In this document: piece after piece, positions 53,782-64,000 of the stretch
How the letters are laid out: each line of letters opens with the position of its first letter
Numbering within the stretch: position 1 is the first letter of the stretch
Assembly: GCA_029532415.1 (NCBI GenBank)
Contig: JAQOTA010000034.1
Location: 496,001-560,000, forward strand
Reading direction: 5' to 3'
DNA length: 64,000 bases
Source: Marasmius tenuissimus
Lineage: Eukaryota; Basidiomycota; Agaricomycetes; Agaricales; Marasmiaceae
The notes under the pieces: model-generated
Told to the model about the DNA's origin: nothing
Seen by the model: the letters and a program-made list of their open reading frames with translations, nothing else
Databases searched by the model: none
Made by a program: the position numbers and the translations under genes

Positions 53782-55434
53782 ATGGCTAACCATACGCTCA
53801 TGTTTTACTACCGTCCCGGCCAACTCACAAAAGGCGTAAATGTGGTCTTTACACTCGAAAATCCCACTTCATCTGAGCTCAGTATTGATCAGAACCGCGT
53901 TGCTTGGTGAGTTATCGTTGTATCTCCTTGAGAGGCTGGCAGCTATCATTCATTGTTCTCCTCAGGCGAGTAGCTACTCTCAAAGCCGTCCCAGGTTCCG
54001 CCGCAATCAACCAATTCAGTGTGGAATATTCCGGGAGGCTGGGCTTCGGTGTAGTGCAACTCGTCAGCCTTAGGTCTCTCTTCATGATTCCTCAACCTGA
54101 TAAACTGCATAATAGATTAATGAACACACCGTCCTTCCGACTTCGATGGTCGAAATCGAGGTCGGTGTCGAGTACTCTACGTACTGTTTCTTGACTCGAA
54201 GTTGACTAGGTTACTGACAGCCCGGACAAATAACCGAGCTTACACTGAGCGGATCAGCACCAGTTTGGTCCAATCCTAGCGTAACTGGAGGAATAATGCT
54301 ACGGGCTACGAACCGCACTGGACGCACCCAGCACGTTGCAGTCGGTGGGTCCTAGAATCAGAATCCATTTCCGCCACCGAGGACTTCCTACTCACTAGTC
54401 TATCTCAAGGCACCGTGAAAGATACTAGCAGTGGCTTTCCCATCTTGTCTCCCACTTTTCTGTGGAAGGTCAGGTGCGCGAGATCCCCGTGCATTGGATC
54501 TTCACTAACTTCTCCTTTGAAGCGATAACATCACTGCGGAAGCCAAAGTCCGCCCCATTTTGAAGATGTACGTGAACCTCGACTATCGGCGTGAGTTCAG
54601 ATTTGCTCGTTTCGTCGGGGCATTTTCTGACGGGTCTGCATAGAAAACGACTTCATAACTGACGACCTCGGGGTAATCCGTCCAGTATGGACCGAGAATC
54701 TTGCTGACCTTCCCTGTAAGTACAAGATGCATCCAACCCTCCAACTGCCCCAGCTAATTGTTCTCACGATACCATGACATAGCCTTTGCGAGTTTCAGTA
54801 TTACTGAGACCCCCCAGGCGAGTAGTGGCCGTCCTCTCACTCGCTGTCCACGGTACGAGTCCACTGGAATATTGTTCTAATTCTACTACAGGGGCAGTAC
54901 GCCGTGTGCCCTTTGACGACCTTGCAGGGAAAGTCATCCAAGTCTCCTGAGCTCCGTGCAAACCCGCCGAGTATCAGCATCAATTTCAGATGTCGTCTGA
55001 ACTGGGAAGCGTCCGTCGGTCGTGCTGTCGTTGGTGCGACGTTTACTTCCATCGCAAAGTTCTGCACGAACGATGGATGTACTTACACTGAGGCTAAAAA
55101 CGTGAGTCTGGGCGTTCCGCTACATCACCGTTCACGAAAGATACTAACGTCGTTCAACCAGGATTATGATAATTACCGCACCATCTCAGTTTCAAATTCC
55201 ACGGTTAGTGCCGAGGGCTTGCACAGGGTTATGATAAATGCTATCATTGAGGGAATAAAGCAGGGCAGCAAGCTTGGAGCCTATCGTGATAGTCCTGGTG
55301 ACGCACCGTTTTCGGAAGACGACATTGACAGGTATTGGAGGATCACAGACGAGGTTGCGAGCAATGTTACTACTAGCGAGGACCGTGAAGATGTTATCGT
55401 TGAAGGTTCGGCGGCCTGGTACCACCTCAGATGA
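53782..55434 (+). CDS. Hypothetical beta-rich protein, about 8 exons
   Basis: Start MANHTLMFYYRPGQLTKG at 53782. Exon 1 ends 53906; exon 2 is 53966-54062; exon 3 starts 54116 (INEHTVLPTSMVEIE). Later exons include ITELTLSGSAPVWSNP, MLRATNRTGRTQHVAVG, ENDFITDDLGVIRPVW and NFRCRLNWEASVGRAVVG, and the last ends AAWYHLR at 55434. The composition (short alternating strands, many Thr/Ser/Val) suggests stacked beta domains. No signal peptide and no known family was recognised. Several inner splice sites (54170-54900) are not fixed. Confidence 0.55.
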
Positions 55435-55671
55435 AGGGTTTGGGGTATGTGGTACGGATCCTTGTATTCCTGTCATCATCCAAATCCGAGATACGTGTTT
55501 GCTGTTTAATTATGAAGACTATTATCACCCCACGTCTTTCGTAAGGTCCAAAAAACGGCCTCTTTGTATAACGTGCAATAAGATACACATTCGTCTACCC
55601 ACAAATTTCCTTTGGGAGTAGTACACACATCGTCCGTGAGCATACAACAGGCCCGCAGTCCGTGGCCAGTA
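55435..55671. other. Short gap between convergent genes
   Basis: Nothing recognised; this is 3' flank of both neighbours. Confidence 0.4.
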
Positions 55672-58387
55672 TCACAGCGTGAAACGGAAGTCGGGGTGTC
55701 GGTCGCCTATTCGGATCGAGAATCAGCTTGGCGAAACATCGGACGCGGTCTACAAAACTGACCTATCGGCGCACGCGTCTTGCCTGACTCCCATAGTTCT
55801 TGGTAAAGAATCAAATTTTGTTGTCTGCGACCTTCCGCTCGAGCTTTATTCTCCCAAGAGCAATAGAGCCTGGCACTCAAAGGTCAGATCTCGACATCAA
55901 AATGGTTTCAATGCGAGTTCGACTCACACGTTGACGAGAATCAATACCCAAGCGAGACAGAGGAAGGCAAGGGCTATGCTGTGTCCCTTGATGTATCGAG
56001 GTGCTTGTTCTACCAGCAAGAGCAGTCAGTTTGATTCCAAACATGGAGATGCGATGCATGATTACCTTTGGTATAGATGAATGTGGCGAGGAAGCCACTA
56101 TAGGAAGCAGGAACAGAAATGAGTCGTAAGAGCGTGCTCATTAAGACTGAACGGCTTGAGTACCACTCACCCACAATTGGCTATCGCAAGCTGCAGAGCA
56201 GTCGTCGTGGCCTTCTTATAATGACCACTGCTGTTATTAGGTAGAATAGACAATATGCAAGGCCCGGATGGATAACTGTCACAGACGGGAAGCTTAGCGT
56301 TCAGAATATGGAACTCCAATCATGTGAACGAGCGTACACTCCTGCAGCCATAAGGAATACCGCCGCATAACGAGCAGAGTTGGTCTTTGCAGCGATGATG
56401 AGGATGTATCCTACAGAGAAGGGTGATGTTATCAAAACCGATGCGTGCCAATACTATACAATGACGGAGAGAGAACTCACCAGCAATCGCGATCGGTAAG
56501 CAGATCAGGATAAAAGGACCTCGCCACTTTAGACGGTCACTCAGGAACGCGACGGCGACTGTCAAAACTGCAGCAGGAACATATGGCGGAACTAGGGATC
56601 TTGTCAGTGCTTCCATTGCCAATCAAGATCAACTAGAAAACGAAGCGCGCACCAGTATGTAACTGAGCTTGAGCCCCAGAGTAGCCCAGACCAGTGACGA
56701 TGGTCGGTCTATATCAAATGAGATCAGGAATTTGCGTGGTCCAGAGACGGGTATTATCAACTTGCAAGAAGAGCGAATATGAGTATAGACTGATGATCAG
56801 TCCAAAGTATGCGATGCCGGTGACCCAGGTTTGCAGGTCAGTCAGTCCTACGTGCATAGGAGCGCACATCAGGCTGGCTTTCTCATGGCTTATCGTGTCG
56901 TTAACATACCTCTGATTACTTCTCGCCATTCAAAGGCTTCTTCTTCTTGGTTGACAGGGCGAGAGGTAAATGGTTCAGAGGTATCCTCCATAGTTCTTTC
57001 CACGCGTTTCTCCTCGTCCTTTTCATCCGCTACAGGCGATTCAGACTGCTTCATCACGTCAGTCGCGCTTCCGGCTGAATGGTCTGCACGAAATCGGTTC
57101 GCTGAAACGATTTAGTCGCGTCAGTAAGAACGCGTATTGAGTTCGATACGTTAGAAGAAACATACAAGCAAAGTCCTTCTCTTCCTCTGTCAAGAATTTG
57201 GCACTGGCAAATGTAGCTGGCATGAAGAACGCTGAGCCGACGCCGATAATGAAGGTGGCAATCCCTTCCAAAATGAAGATCCACCTCCACCCAGATAGGC
57301 CTCCGACGCCATCCATCTTCGTGATAGCTGTTGCCAAAAGACCTGGATAACCATCATCAGATGGGACGATGGTAAACTCTGGTAAGCCACGATCTACCTC
57401 CGAATGCTCCGGAAAGAGAAGCTGAATGTGAAGAGAGCTGAGAAATTCGTTCCATGAAAGGTCAAGTAGATGCGCGTACCTGACGCATAGAAGATTCCCA
57501 CCCTAAATAGCCAAAAGGTCAGTGAACTCCCGTGAAAGGTGATTGAGAATACACTACTTACCGCAATTGTAGTTCGTGTCTTTTGTATATCGTGCTCAAG
57601 TATAAGATCTGCGAATAAGTGAGATACCAGGACGAGCACGACAACGCGATACGCACTATACCAGGCAGCAGACCGCCTTCACAGAACCCAAGGAAGATTC
57701 GGATAGCTAGGATTCCAGCAAAGTTGTGGACTAGCCCTGTCAGGGTAGTGACAACACCCCATGCGCTATGTGAGATAGATCGTGTGAACACGCTGGCTCT
57801 GGATATGGCCACGATAGAAACTCACCAAACGATGAGTGGAAGCCAGCGCTGGGTCCGGCGTCAGTCTAGGCTGAATGAACATGGTCATCGAAGACGCACA
57901 TTGGCTCCCATACGCTTCAACACCCAATTGGACGGTAATTCAATAAGGAGATAACTGTTCGGTGCGAGTTGAGGCGAGCTGTGGAGTGGGCTGCTGGCGA
58001 CGTTCACTCACGAAGCATAGAACACTGGCGATGGTGAACTCGCTCAGATCATGACCCGGCTAACTGAAGGAGGTCCTTACCGGCGAGAATAATGTTGAAC
58101 TGATTTCCGTGCAGGTGGGTGTCTGTCTCCAATCCGGCAATCCTGTTGGAATCGGACTGGTGAGCCTGACAGTGTATATTCAGTTTTCAAGGAGGACTCA
58201 CCTAGCGTTTCCAATGTTACTTCTATCGATGAAGTTGGCCAGCCAGAGCTATCAATTGGGGTCAACTCAGGACACCAGACAGATTTTCGGAGAGTCGCAC
58301 CAATGCAAGGGGCGGAAGTATGTGTATGTCGAGTTTCCAAAGTACTCTTCGCGTAAGTTCTCGCTCGTGGTCCGTCTGGAATGCCAT
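55672..58387 (-). CDS. MFS permease, Dal5/allantoate-type anion:cation symporter
   Basis: Plasma-membrane transporter for small organic anions (allantoate, vitamin or similar compounds in the family). Start MAFQTDHERELTRRVLWK at 58387. TM1 exon joins LALLWLANFIDRSNIGNAR, the family hallmark, followed by ETDTHLHGNQFNIILA. Next are YLLIELPSNWVLKRMGANV, LTGLVHNFAGILAIRIFLGF and CEGGLLPGIV (the motif-rich TM5 region), then LSGWRWIFILEGIATFIIGV. C-terminal exons give PYVPAAVLTVAVAFLSDRLK, QAPRYIKGHSIALAFLCLAW and finally GDRHPDFRFTL before the stop at 55672. Many introns (at least nine); exact edges between 56100 and 57700 are approximate. No defect was seen. The substrate cannot be told. Confidence 0.85.
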
Positions 58388-59396
58388 TCTAGCGGGAGGT
58401 GCAAGAAGGGTCTTCGGTGAGAAAAGCCCTGGTTCTTATAATGGCCGTGATTGGAATTGCCTGCCCTATAACGGAACCAGATCATGAGACGGTCTTCGCA
58501 TCGTGGATTCTAAAATAGACACTTGTCCGATATAGAAAGGTTACGGGTTACCCCACAGCCGCCCCAGTCAACTGATGCCCCGCCATCAGCTCGAATCTAG
58601 AAAAACATGAGTAGTACCTATTCCCTTTCCCTTTGAAGGAGAGCTTCGTAGAATTCGAAGACGAGGCGCATCGCTTCCAGCGCCAATGCTGGATGGGTGC
58701 TTATATCAGTTGGCACCCTATCACCACTATGTAGTCGAACACATTCATTGGCAGTGGAAGGGCAAGATATCGCTCCGCGGCCTGAGGGAAAAGGCTACGG
58801 ACCGTCTCCCGCGATACAGATTTTTGACGGATTCATCGAGGTCGGTGACACATCTTGCAATCATCTGATGTGCATAACATTACATTGAAAAAGAGGGCAC
58901 CGAGCAATAATGAGGCTCTTCGATAAGTTGTGGATCAATTATAAACCGCCTGCAAGCTCTGAGAACGAACGAATCGCACTGTAAGTTCAAACAATACGTC
59001 AAAAATGACACCATGGAACCACACACCCAATTCTATCAGCCGGGTCGTCGGACAATCACCCAAAAGCAATTACAATCCCAAGAATCGTCATTCGACAAGA
59101 AAATCTGCCCTCACTGGTCCAAGCAGCAGATCGTGCATGTGCTAAACATCGAACGGCAAAGCTAGCAGCGAGCAGAAGACAGTAGATGGTGGTTCGAGCG
59201 CAAAAGTACACCGTGCCGGGAGATTCCGAAAACGCGAGCGGCTACAAATACGTCGCACTCTTTGCTCCTGTACTTACCTATCACTCGGTTCAGTTCCGAC
59301 GCGTTATCCTTATGTCGGCGACGGTCTCATCGCTCTTCATGCATGAGTAATACCCGGGGGTACCATACAAGGTATGTTTTACCCCAGATCACGCAG
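58388..59396. other. Divergent intergenic region
   Basis: Shared upstream region of the MFS permease (minus) and the aldo/keto reductase (plus). No convincing gene was seen. Confidence 0.4.
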
Positions 59397-59402
59397 TATA
59401 AA
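59397..59402 (+). promoter_or_regulatory. TATA box of the aldo/keto reductase gene
   Basis: TATAAA lies 67-72 bp before the start codon. Confidence 0.5.
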
Positions 59403-59468
59403 ATATTCTCATCGATCCAGAAGGATGACATCGTAGAGTGATCTTGCTCCTCAACTTGATCCACCACC

Positions 59469-60861
59469 ATGTCTGTTTCCCCAAGAAAGATCGGTAACGC
59501 GCCCGTACATCCCATTGGATTTGGTGCCATGGGTATCAGTAGGTTTTACGGAAAAGTTGGAACCGATGAAGAGCGGTTTGAGGTATACCTCTTGATCTCC
59601 GTCGAACAATCGATATCTGAACGTGACTGTACTCCAGGTCTTGGACGCTGCTTTAGCTGCTGGTTGTAATCATTGGGACTCGGCCAACATTTATGGCGAC
59701 TCAGAAGAGCTGATAGGAAAATGGTGAGCTGAATCGCTAATATTTACCGTAACCTTCGGTAATTGAATCTCCGAAGGTTCAAGCGCACAGGAAAGCGAAG
59801 CGAGATCTTCCTTACATCAAAGTTTGGTAATACACCAAATGGTGCTCGCGGCGACCCGGAATATGCGAAGGAGCAGTTTGCAAAGTCCCTTGAACGGTTC
59901 GGGACGGACTACATCGACCTGTACTACCTTCACAGGTGAGATTTTACGTGCTTGTCCACGATGACACGAGCTCTAGCTTTTCTATAGAACCGACCCAAAG
60001 ACCCCAATTGAAGTGACGGTCGGAGCGATGGCTGAACTCGTCAAGTGGGCTCATCGCAATTCATCAACTGATACATTAACTCACTCCAAACGTTTAGAGA
60101 GGGAAAAGTCAAATATATCGGTCTTTCAGAATGCACAGCAGAAGATTTGCGCAGGGCCCATGCCGTCCACCCTATCTCTGCGATTCAATTCGAATTCTCG
60201 CCCTTGGTTCTATTCATTGAAGACGAAAAGATTGCCATCCTGAAGACCGCTCGTGAACTGGGTATCACTATCGTCGCGTACTCTCCTCTTGCACGAGGTT
60301 TGATCACCGGTCAATACGTATGTCCTTTGTTCACTGACTCAATCATCATGAATGCCCTTTTGATACCACATGTCAGAAATCTCCCGATGACTTTGAGGCA
60401 GACGATTTTAGACGCACCGTGCCTAAGTGAGTTTCTTTCTTGGCTGATCGCAGCTGGTGCCACAATTGACTTTGGGACGATAGATACTCCGCGGAGAACT
60501 TCCCGAAGATTCTCGACCTCGTGAAGCGGATTGGAGAGGTTGGCTCCAAACACAATGCCACTCCTGGTCAGGTCACTTTGGCTTGGATCCTCGCGCAAGG
60601 GGATGACTTTGTCGTCATTCCTGGTACAAAGAAAGTCAAGGTAAGATTTGGCTATGATCATGGATTTTAATCCCCGTCTGATTGTCGACTCCGCGGTACT
60701 AGTACCTGAAGGAAAACATGGGGGCAGCAAACATCAAGCTATCCCCAGAAGAGGTCGCGCTCATCCGTAAGTATGCTCAAGAGAGCGAGATTCCGGGCGA
60801 TCGTTACGGGGCAATGGGTATGCAGCATGTTCTCAAACAGAGCCCCCCGCTTCAGAAGTAA
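59469..60861 (+). CDS. Aldo/keto reductase (AKR13/YakC-like), about 8 exons
   Basis: NADPH-dependent carbonyl reductase, probably cytosolic. Exons include 59469-59582, 59638-59723, 59777-59935, 59988-60044 and 60098-60317, then shorter ones to the stop at 60861. The catalytic tetrad is in place: Asp and Tyr in [16 protein letters not shown], Lys in FLTSKFG and His in DLYYLHRTD. Other family parts: [10 protein letters not shown] near the N-terminus, [54 protein letters not shown] and the cofactor-binding [17 protein letters not shown]. The natural substrate is unknown. It lies next to the divergent MFS permease, which may be chance. Confidence 0.9.
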
Positions 60862-61237
60862 TGGGGCCAGCAGCGAATCAGAACCTCAGGGGCCAATGAG
60901 GTCAGGAACCAGAGGAACAATGGAATATATTATGCTGTACGATAAAGAACTCAAATGTAACCAAGTTTCCTTATGCAAACAGCGTCGTACAGTCGCAGAC
61001 ACCTCGATTGGAACCTGGTATGATTGACGATAAGCGAGAATAAATAGGTATAGGGAATACTGGTCATGGTATGGCGGACGACCATGGGGATATACGGTAA
61101 ACACATCACTCATCGAAAATCATGACAACCCAATTCACGACCGGAATCAGTATCCAAACGGGGAACGTAGCAAACGGGGACCTGCGAGATGGTTAACTGG
61201 CTAGACGAAGCGTTGAAAATGCCGATCTCAGAGTGGC
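60862..61237. other. Region between convergent genes
   Basis: 3' flanks only; no gene, repeat or RNA was recognised. Confidence 0.4.
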
Positions 61238-63204
61238 TCAGTCTGCGGCGATATGAACCGTCTTCGTCACTGTTGGCATCTCATACGACTTCTGGTCAAC
61301 CTGTGAGATGTGAGGATGAGCGTATTGCTTCAGAGCCAAGGGTCCAGTCCGACGCACCGGTTGTGTGTTGATGTACGACCTTTCGGGGTCTGATCCAATT
61401 CTCAAGCTGGAAATGTATGAACTGTTGGTACCAAGTCCTGATTTCGCCGCGTGTTTTTCTTTGATGTGGTCTCTTCCGTTGAGCCTATGGATGCCAACCG
61501 GTAAGAAACCCCCGTCTGGTACGACTCGTATGGAGTTGAATACTCACATGGCGACTGCGATAGAGAAGGAGGATTTTTTGTAATTCAGTACATTTTTGTG
61601 TAGAGATGAAAGTGAGAACGGGAACGCACAGAACGTGTTCGCGTACAGCTTGGTAACGTTGATGTGGAACGCAAGCCTGTGATAAATCCGTTAAGATGAG
61701 ATCGTCTGTTACGGACCACGACCACAAGTAGGACTAACGTACCAATACAGCTTCGTTTCACTCGCATAGAAAGTGATCAAGAGTAGCGTCTGAATGAGGG
61801 TCACAAGGACGCCGCGGTTGACGACGAATGTAGTGAGTGATTTGATCAAACCACTCGTCCTAGAAACGGAAAAGAATTGGGTTGAAAGAGCGCCGGAACA
61901 CAAATTTCAAGACTACTCACTGCTTGCTCACGCCCGAGTTAGAGGACTTGAGTAGATAGCACATCGCCGTGGTGGCTATGATGTCAGTGATTGACCCGAA
62001 TCCTTTAGCCAGACCGAAGAAAATCTTCACGACATCAGAATCAGTAAAACCAAAAGACGAGGTAAAACGTGAAGTGCCACGCACTGCGAAGGTCCCATTC
62101 CTGTGCGACAGGACGCCGCGATGGAACACATACATAGTTGCGACACATCCTGTACGTCAATCAGTGAGTACGTTTTAGGTTGATGATCAAGGGCGCCTCG
62201 CTCACCCACGCCCCCGGCTGAATTCGTGATAGTCAGCGGGCAATTCATCAAATTGGGACTGAAGGCACAGAGATAAACGTACCAAAGGCAAGGAAAGCTC
62301 CGGCCGACTGGGAAAGTTAGTCTCTGGGACGTACGGGGGTAGGTATACCGACTTACGATTGAGATAATCAATACCCAAGCGAGCTTTCCAATGTGTTTGA
62401 CTATGCGTCCGCAAATGAGTATCAGGTGGGGACAGAGTCCATAGTCCCAAACTCACTTGCGTAAATCTGGTAAACGAAGTACATTTGGGAACTGGGGAAA
62501 TAAAGTTAAATGAAATGGAGAGGAACGGTCAAGGGACTTGTTCACGTACATGAAGGTGATGATCGTTGACAAGAGGCATTCTGCAGAGAGCTCACTAGGG
62601 GCGCTGGTCATGGCGTATACGCATGCAATCGAACCATGGAACCCACGCTGTAATGCTGCCTAACTGGGCCAAAGACCCGTAATGGGGCACCTGAACAGGG
62701 GATGAGAAGACAGAAGCCGGTGTGAAAGTCTACGACCCACCAAGTAGTAATACAAGGATTGTGCAACCAGAGCGGATGATACAAGGTCAAATATTCTAGA
62801 ATCAGAGGTGAGCGCGGCGTCCTCGTTAGTCCGAGATCACTGACAGCATAGTGGCAGCCTGCGGCCGAAGCGAAGACGAGTGAGTTCGCCGCGCTTTAAA
62901 AAAGGCACGAGGACTCACAATTGTCTTGACGATAGGTCTGTCCGTTGAGCGAGGGAAGTACAGGTATGCCTGCACAATCGTTATACCACCGAGGCTTCAT
63001 GACAGCCATTTAAGTCAGGGTTTCAGCTACAGGAGGATCAGGGCTGCTCACAAAGCAGATATCACGAAGCCTAAATTGAACAAGATGTCAGTCCTGAAGG
63101 ATTTTCATCGAGACGGGGAGTAGCTCACCCCAGTAGAACGGAGCGAAAACCTCAGACATGTCCAAACCAGGACCATCGGTCGGAATAGAAACGGTTTCGC
63201 TCAT
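61238..63204 (-). CDS. DUF6534-type integral membrane protein, multi-exon
   Basis: Start MSETVSIPTDGPGLDMSEVF at 63204, then APFYWG and a GTGAGC donor. Middle exons carry hydrophobic helices matching the Agaricomycete DUF6534 layout (seven helices expected), including the ATTAMCYLLKSSNSGVSKQ loop near 61920-61970. The diagnostic DUF6534 region is KSLTTFVVNRGVLVTLIQTL, FYASETKLYWLAFHINVTKL and, after a 76-nt intron, YANTFFAMLNGRDHIK. A polar tail ends KTVHIAAD at 61238. About nine short introns; those between 62000 and 63100 are approximate. Function of the family is unknown. It is very common in mushroom-forming fungi and supports the taxonomic call. Confidence 0.75.
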
Positions 63205-64000
63205 CGTAGGTCTCGCAACGTGCCCTTCTCAGCGCGATTATAGAAGAAGGGGAGAGCAAGTGGGGGGGAACGGGGAAGAATGGAAGGGGAAGAAATAAGG
63301 ACCCCAGTGTCCATCTTATGACCGAGAGTGAATAGCGGGTGCGAATTCAACGTTTAGCAAACTGGCCAAGTGAACAGCGGAAAGACATCAAAGACAGACG
63401 AGGTGATCTGGAAAATGACAGGTGGCACATCATCGGCACCTGAGACCTCTCATCAATAGCTAGGCCTGTCATTCAATATTGTGGGCGGGATATGTGAGGA
63501 CCTGGGTCGCCAAGTTAAAGTTGCCAGATCCCGAACGATAAGTGAGGATAAGTGGCGGTGGGCTACCCGTGATCTCACTGCAGCCCTTCTGCTTCCGAAC
63601 CTTTACCTTAGAGTTAGCTCCTCCCATAGTTTTGTTACGTGTCCTGGGCCTTCGAGCATTATGGGGCATATACCTAGAAGACCCTACGTGAGTACGACAA
63701 TAACTGAAATTGTTCCACCCACATCCACCTCGGTCATATGTCAATGGATATGAGGTGGTCAGACAGCCGAGGGCTCGCGATTTGGGAACTCACTGCGTGG
63801 ATGGTGAGAAGATAATGGAGCAATGGTCATAGGTGAGCAACAAGCAACAATCATAATGATCTCCATGGCGGTAAGCGCAAGGAACACTTTTCAGGTAGAT
63901 AGAAGTGCCGTGCTGTAAGCAATTGACCTTGATCAAAATTGTAAGGACAACCACACCGGTAGATAGCGATAGATGTCCTTGGGGCTCGCCTCACAGAAAG
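63205..64000. other. Right edge of the window, nothing recognised
   Basis: Upstream flank of the DUF6534 gene, G-rich near 63240-63290. Overlapping short ORFs at 63469-63753 on both strands have no recognisable domain. Confidence 0.4.

Noticed and set aside
1..64000. CRISPR arrays, operons, ribosome binding sites, tRNA or rRNA genes
   Set aside because: The window is fungal nuclear DNA with spliced genes. No regular spacer arrays or tRNA-like foldings were noticed by eye; a tRNAscan run would be needed to exclude tRNAs.

Overview
The window looks like a piece of a mushroom-forming basidiomycete (Agaricomycete) chromosome. Genes are dense and lie on both strands. Most are split by 45-70 nt introns with GTRNGT donors and CTRAY-like branch sites. 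The families seen are typical of Agaricomycetes: F-box-like proteins, UstYa/DUF3328 proteins, DUF6534 and orphan 7-TM membrane proteins, a fungal ADAM, fungalysin, and a KDZ transposon. I rebuilt exon structures by eye from reading frames, splice signals and family motifs. Where a full exon set is given, the exon lengths sum to a multiple of three. The exact gene edges remain predictions.

Layout. 0.2-12 kb holds housekeeping-type genes: a hypothetical protein, a ZIP metal transporter, an alpha/beta hydrolase, an F-box-like protein and SPT20 of the SAGA coactivator. 13-22.7 kb looks like a small accessory-metabolism island. It holds an ornithine cyclodeaminase/mu-crystallin protein, a divergent pair of UstYa-type oxidase-like genes, a convergent pair of S33 proline-iminopeptidase-like paralogs, an orphan 7-TM protein and a single-pass membrane protein. 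23.6-26.8 kb is an ADAM metalloprotease. At 27.7 and 28.7 kb are two tiny secreted-peptide genes with the same phase-1 intron position and the same C-terminal CxxAPCP motif; I know of no named family for them.

30,429-44,746 is a 14.3-kb KDZ (Kyakuja-Dileera-Zisupton) DNA transposon. Its ends are perfect 148-bp terminal inverted repeats, within about 350 bp of recognisable inverted homology, and it is flanked by a 7-bp direct repeat, GGACATC. It carries the transposase, an RNase H1 N-terminal-domain gene, a coiled-coil gene, a basic protein family often seen with KDZ elements, two further uncharacterised genes on the same strand, one possible gene on the opposite strand, and two blocks of GAGC-type palindromes.

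45.4-64 kb returns to host genes: a second F-box-like protein, a Rab18-type GTPase, a secreted fungalysin (M36), a hypothetical protein, a Dal5-like MFS permease, an aldo/keto reductase and a DUF6534 membrane protein. No tRNA, rRNA or CRISPR was recognised. The items most worth following up are the paired CxxAPCP peptides, the UstYa/S33 island with its 6-nt microexons, and the intact-looking KDZ element with its cargo.
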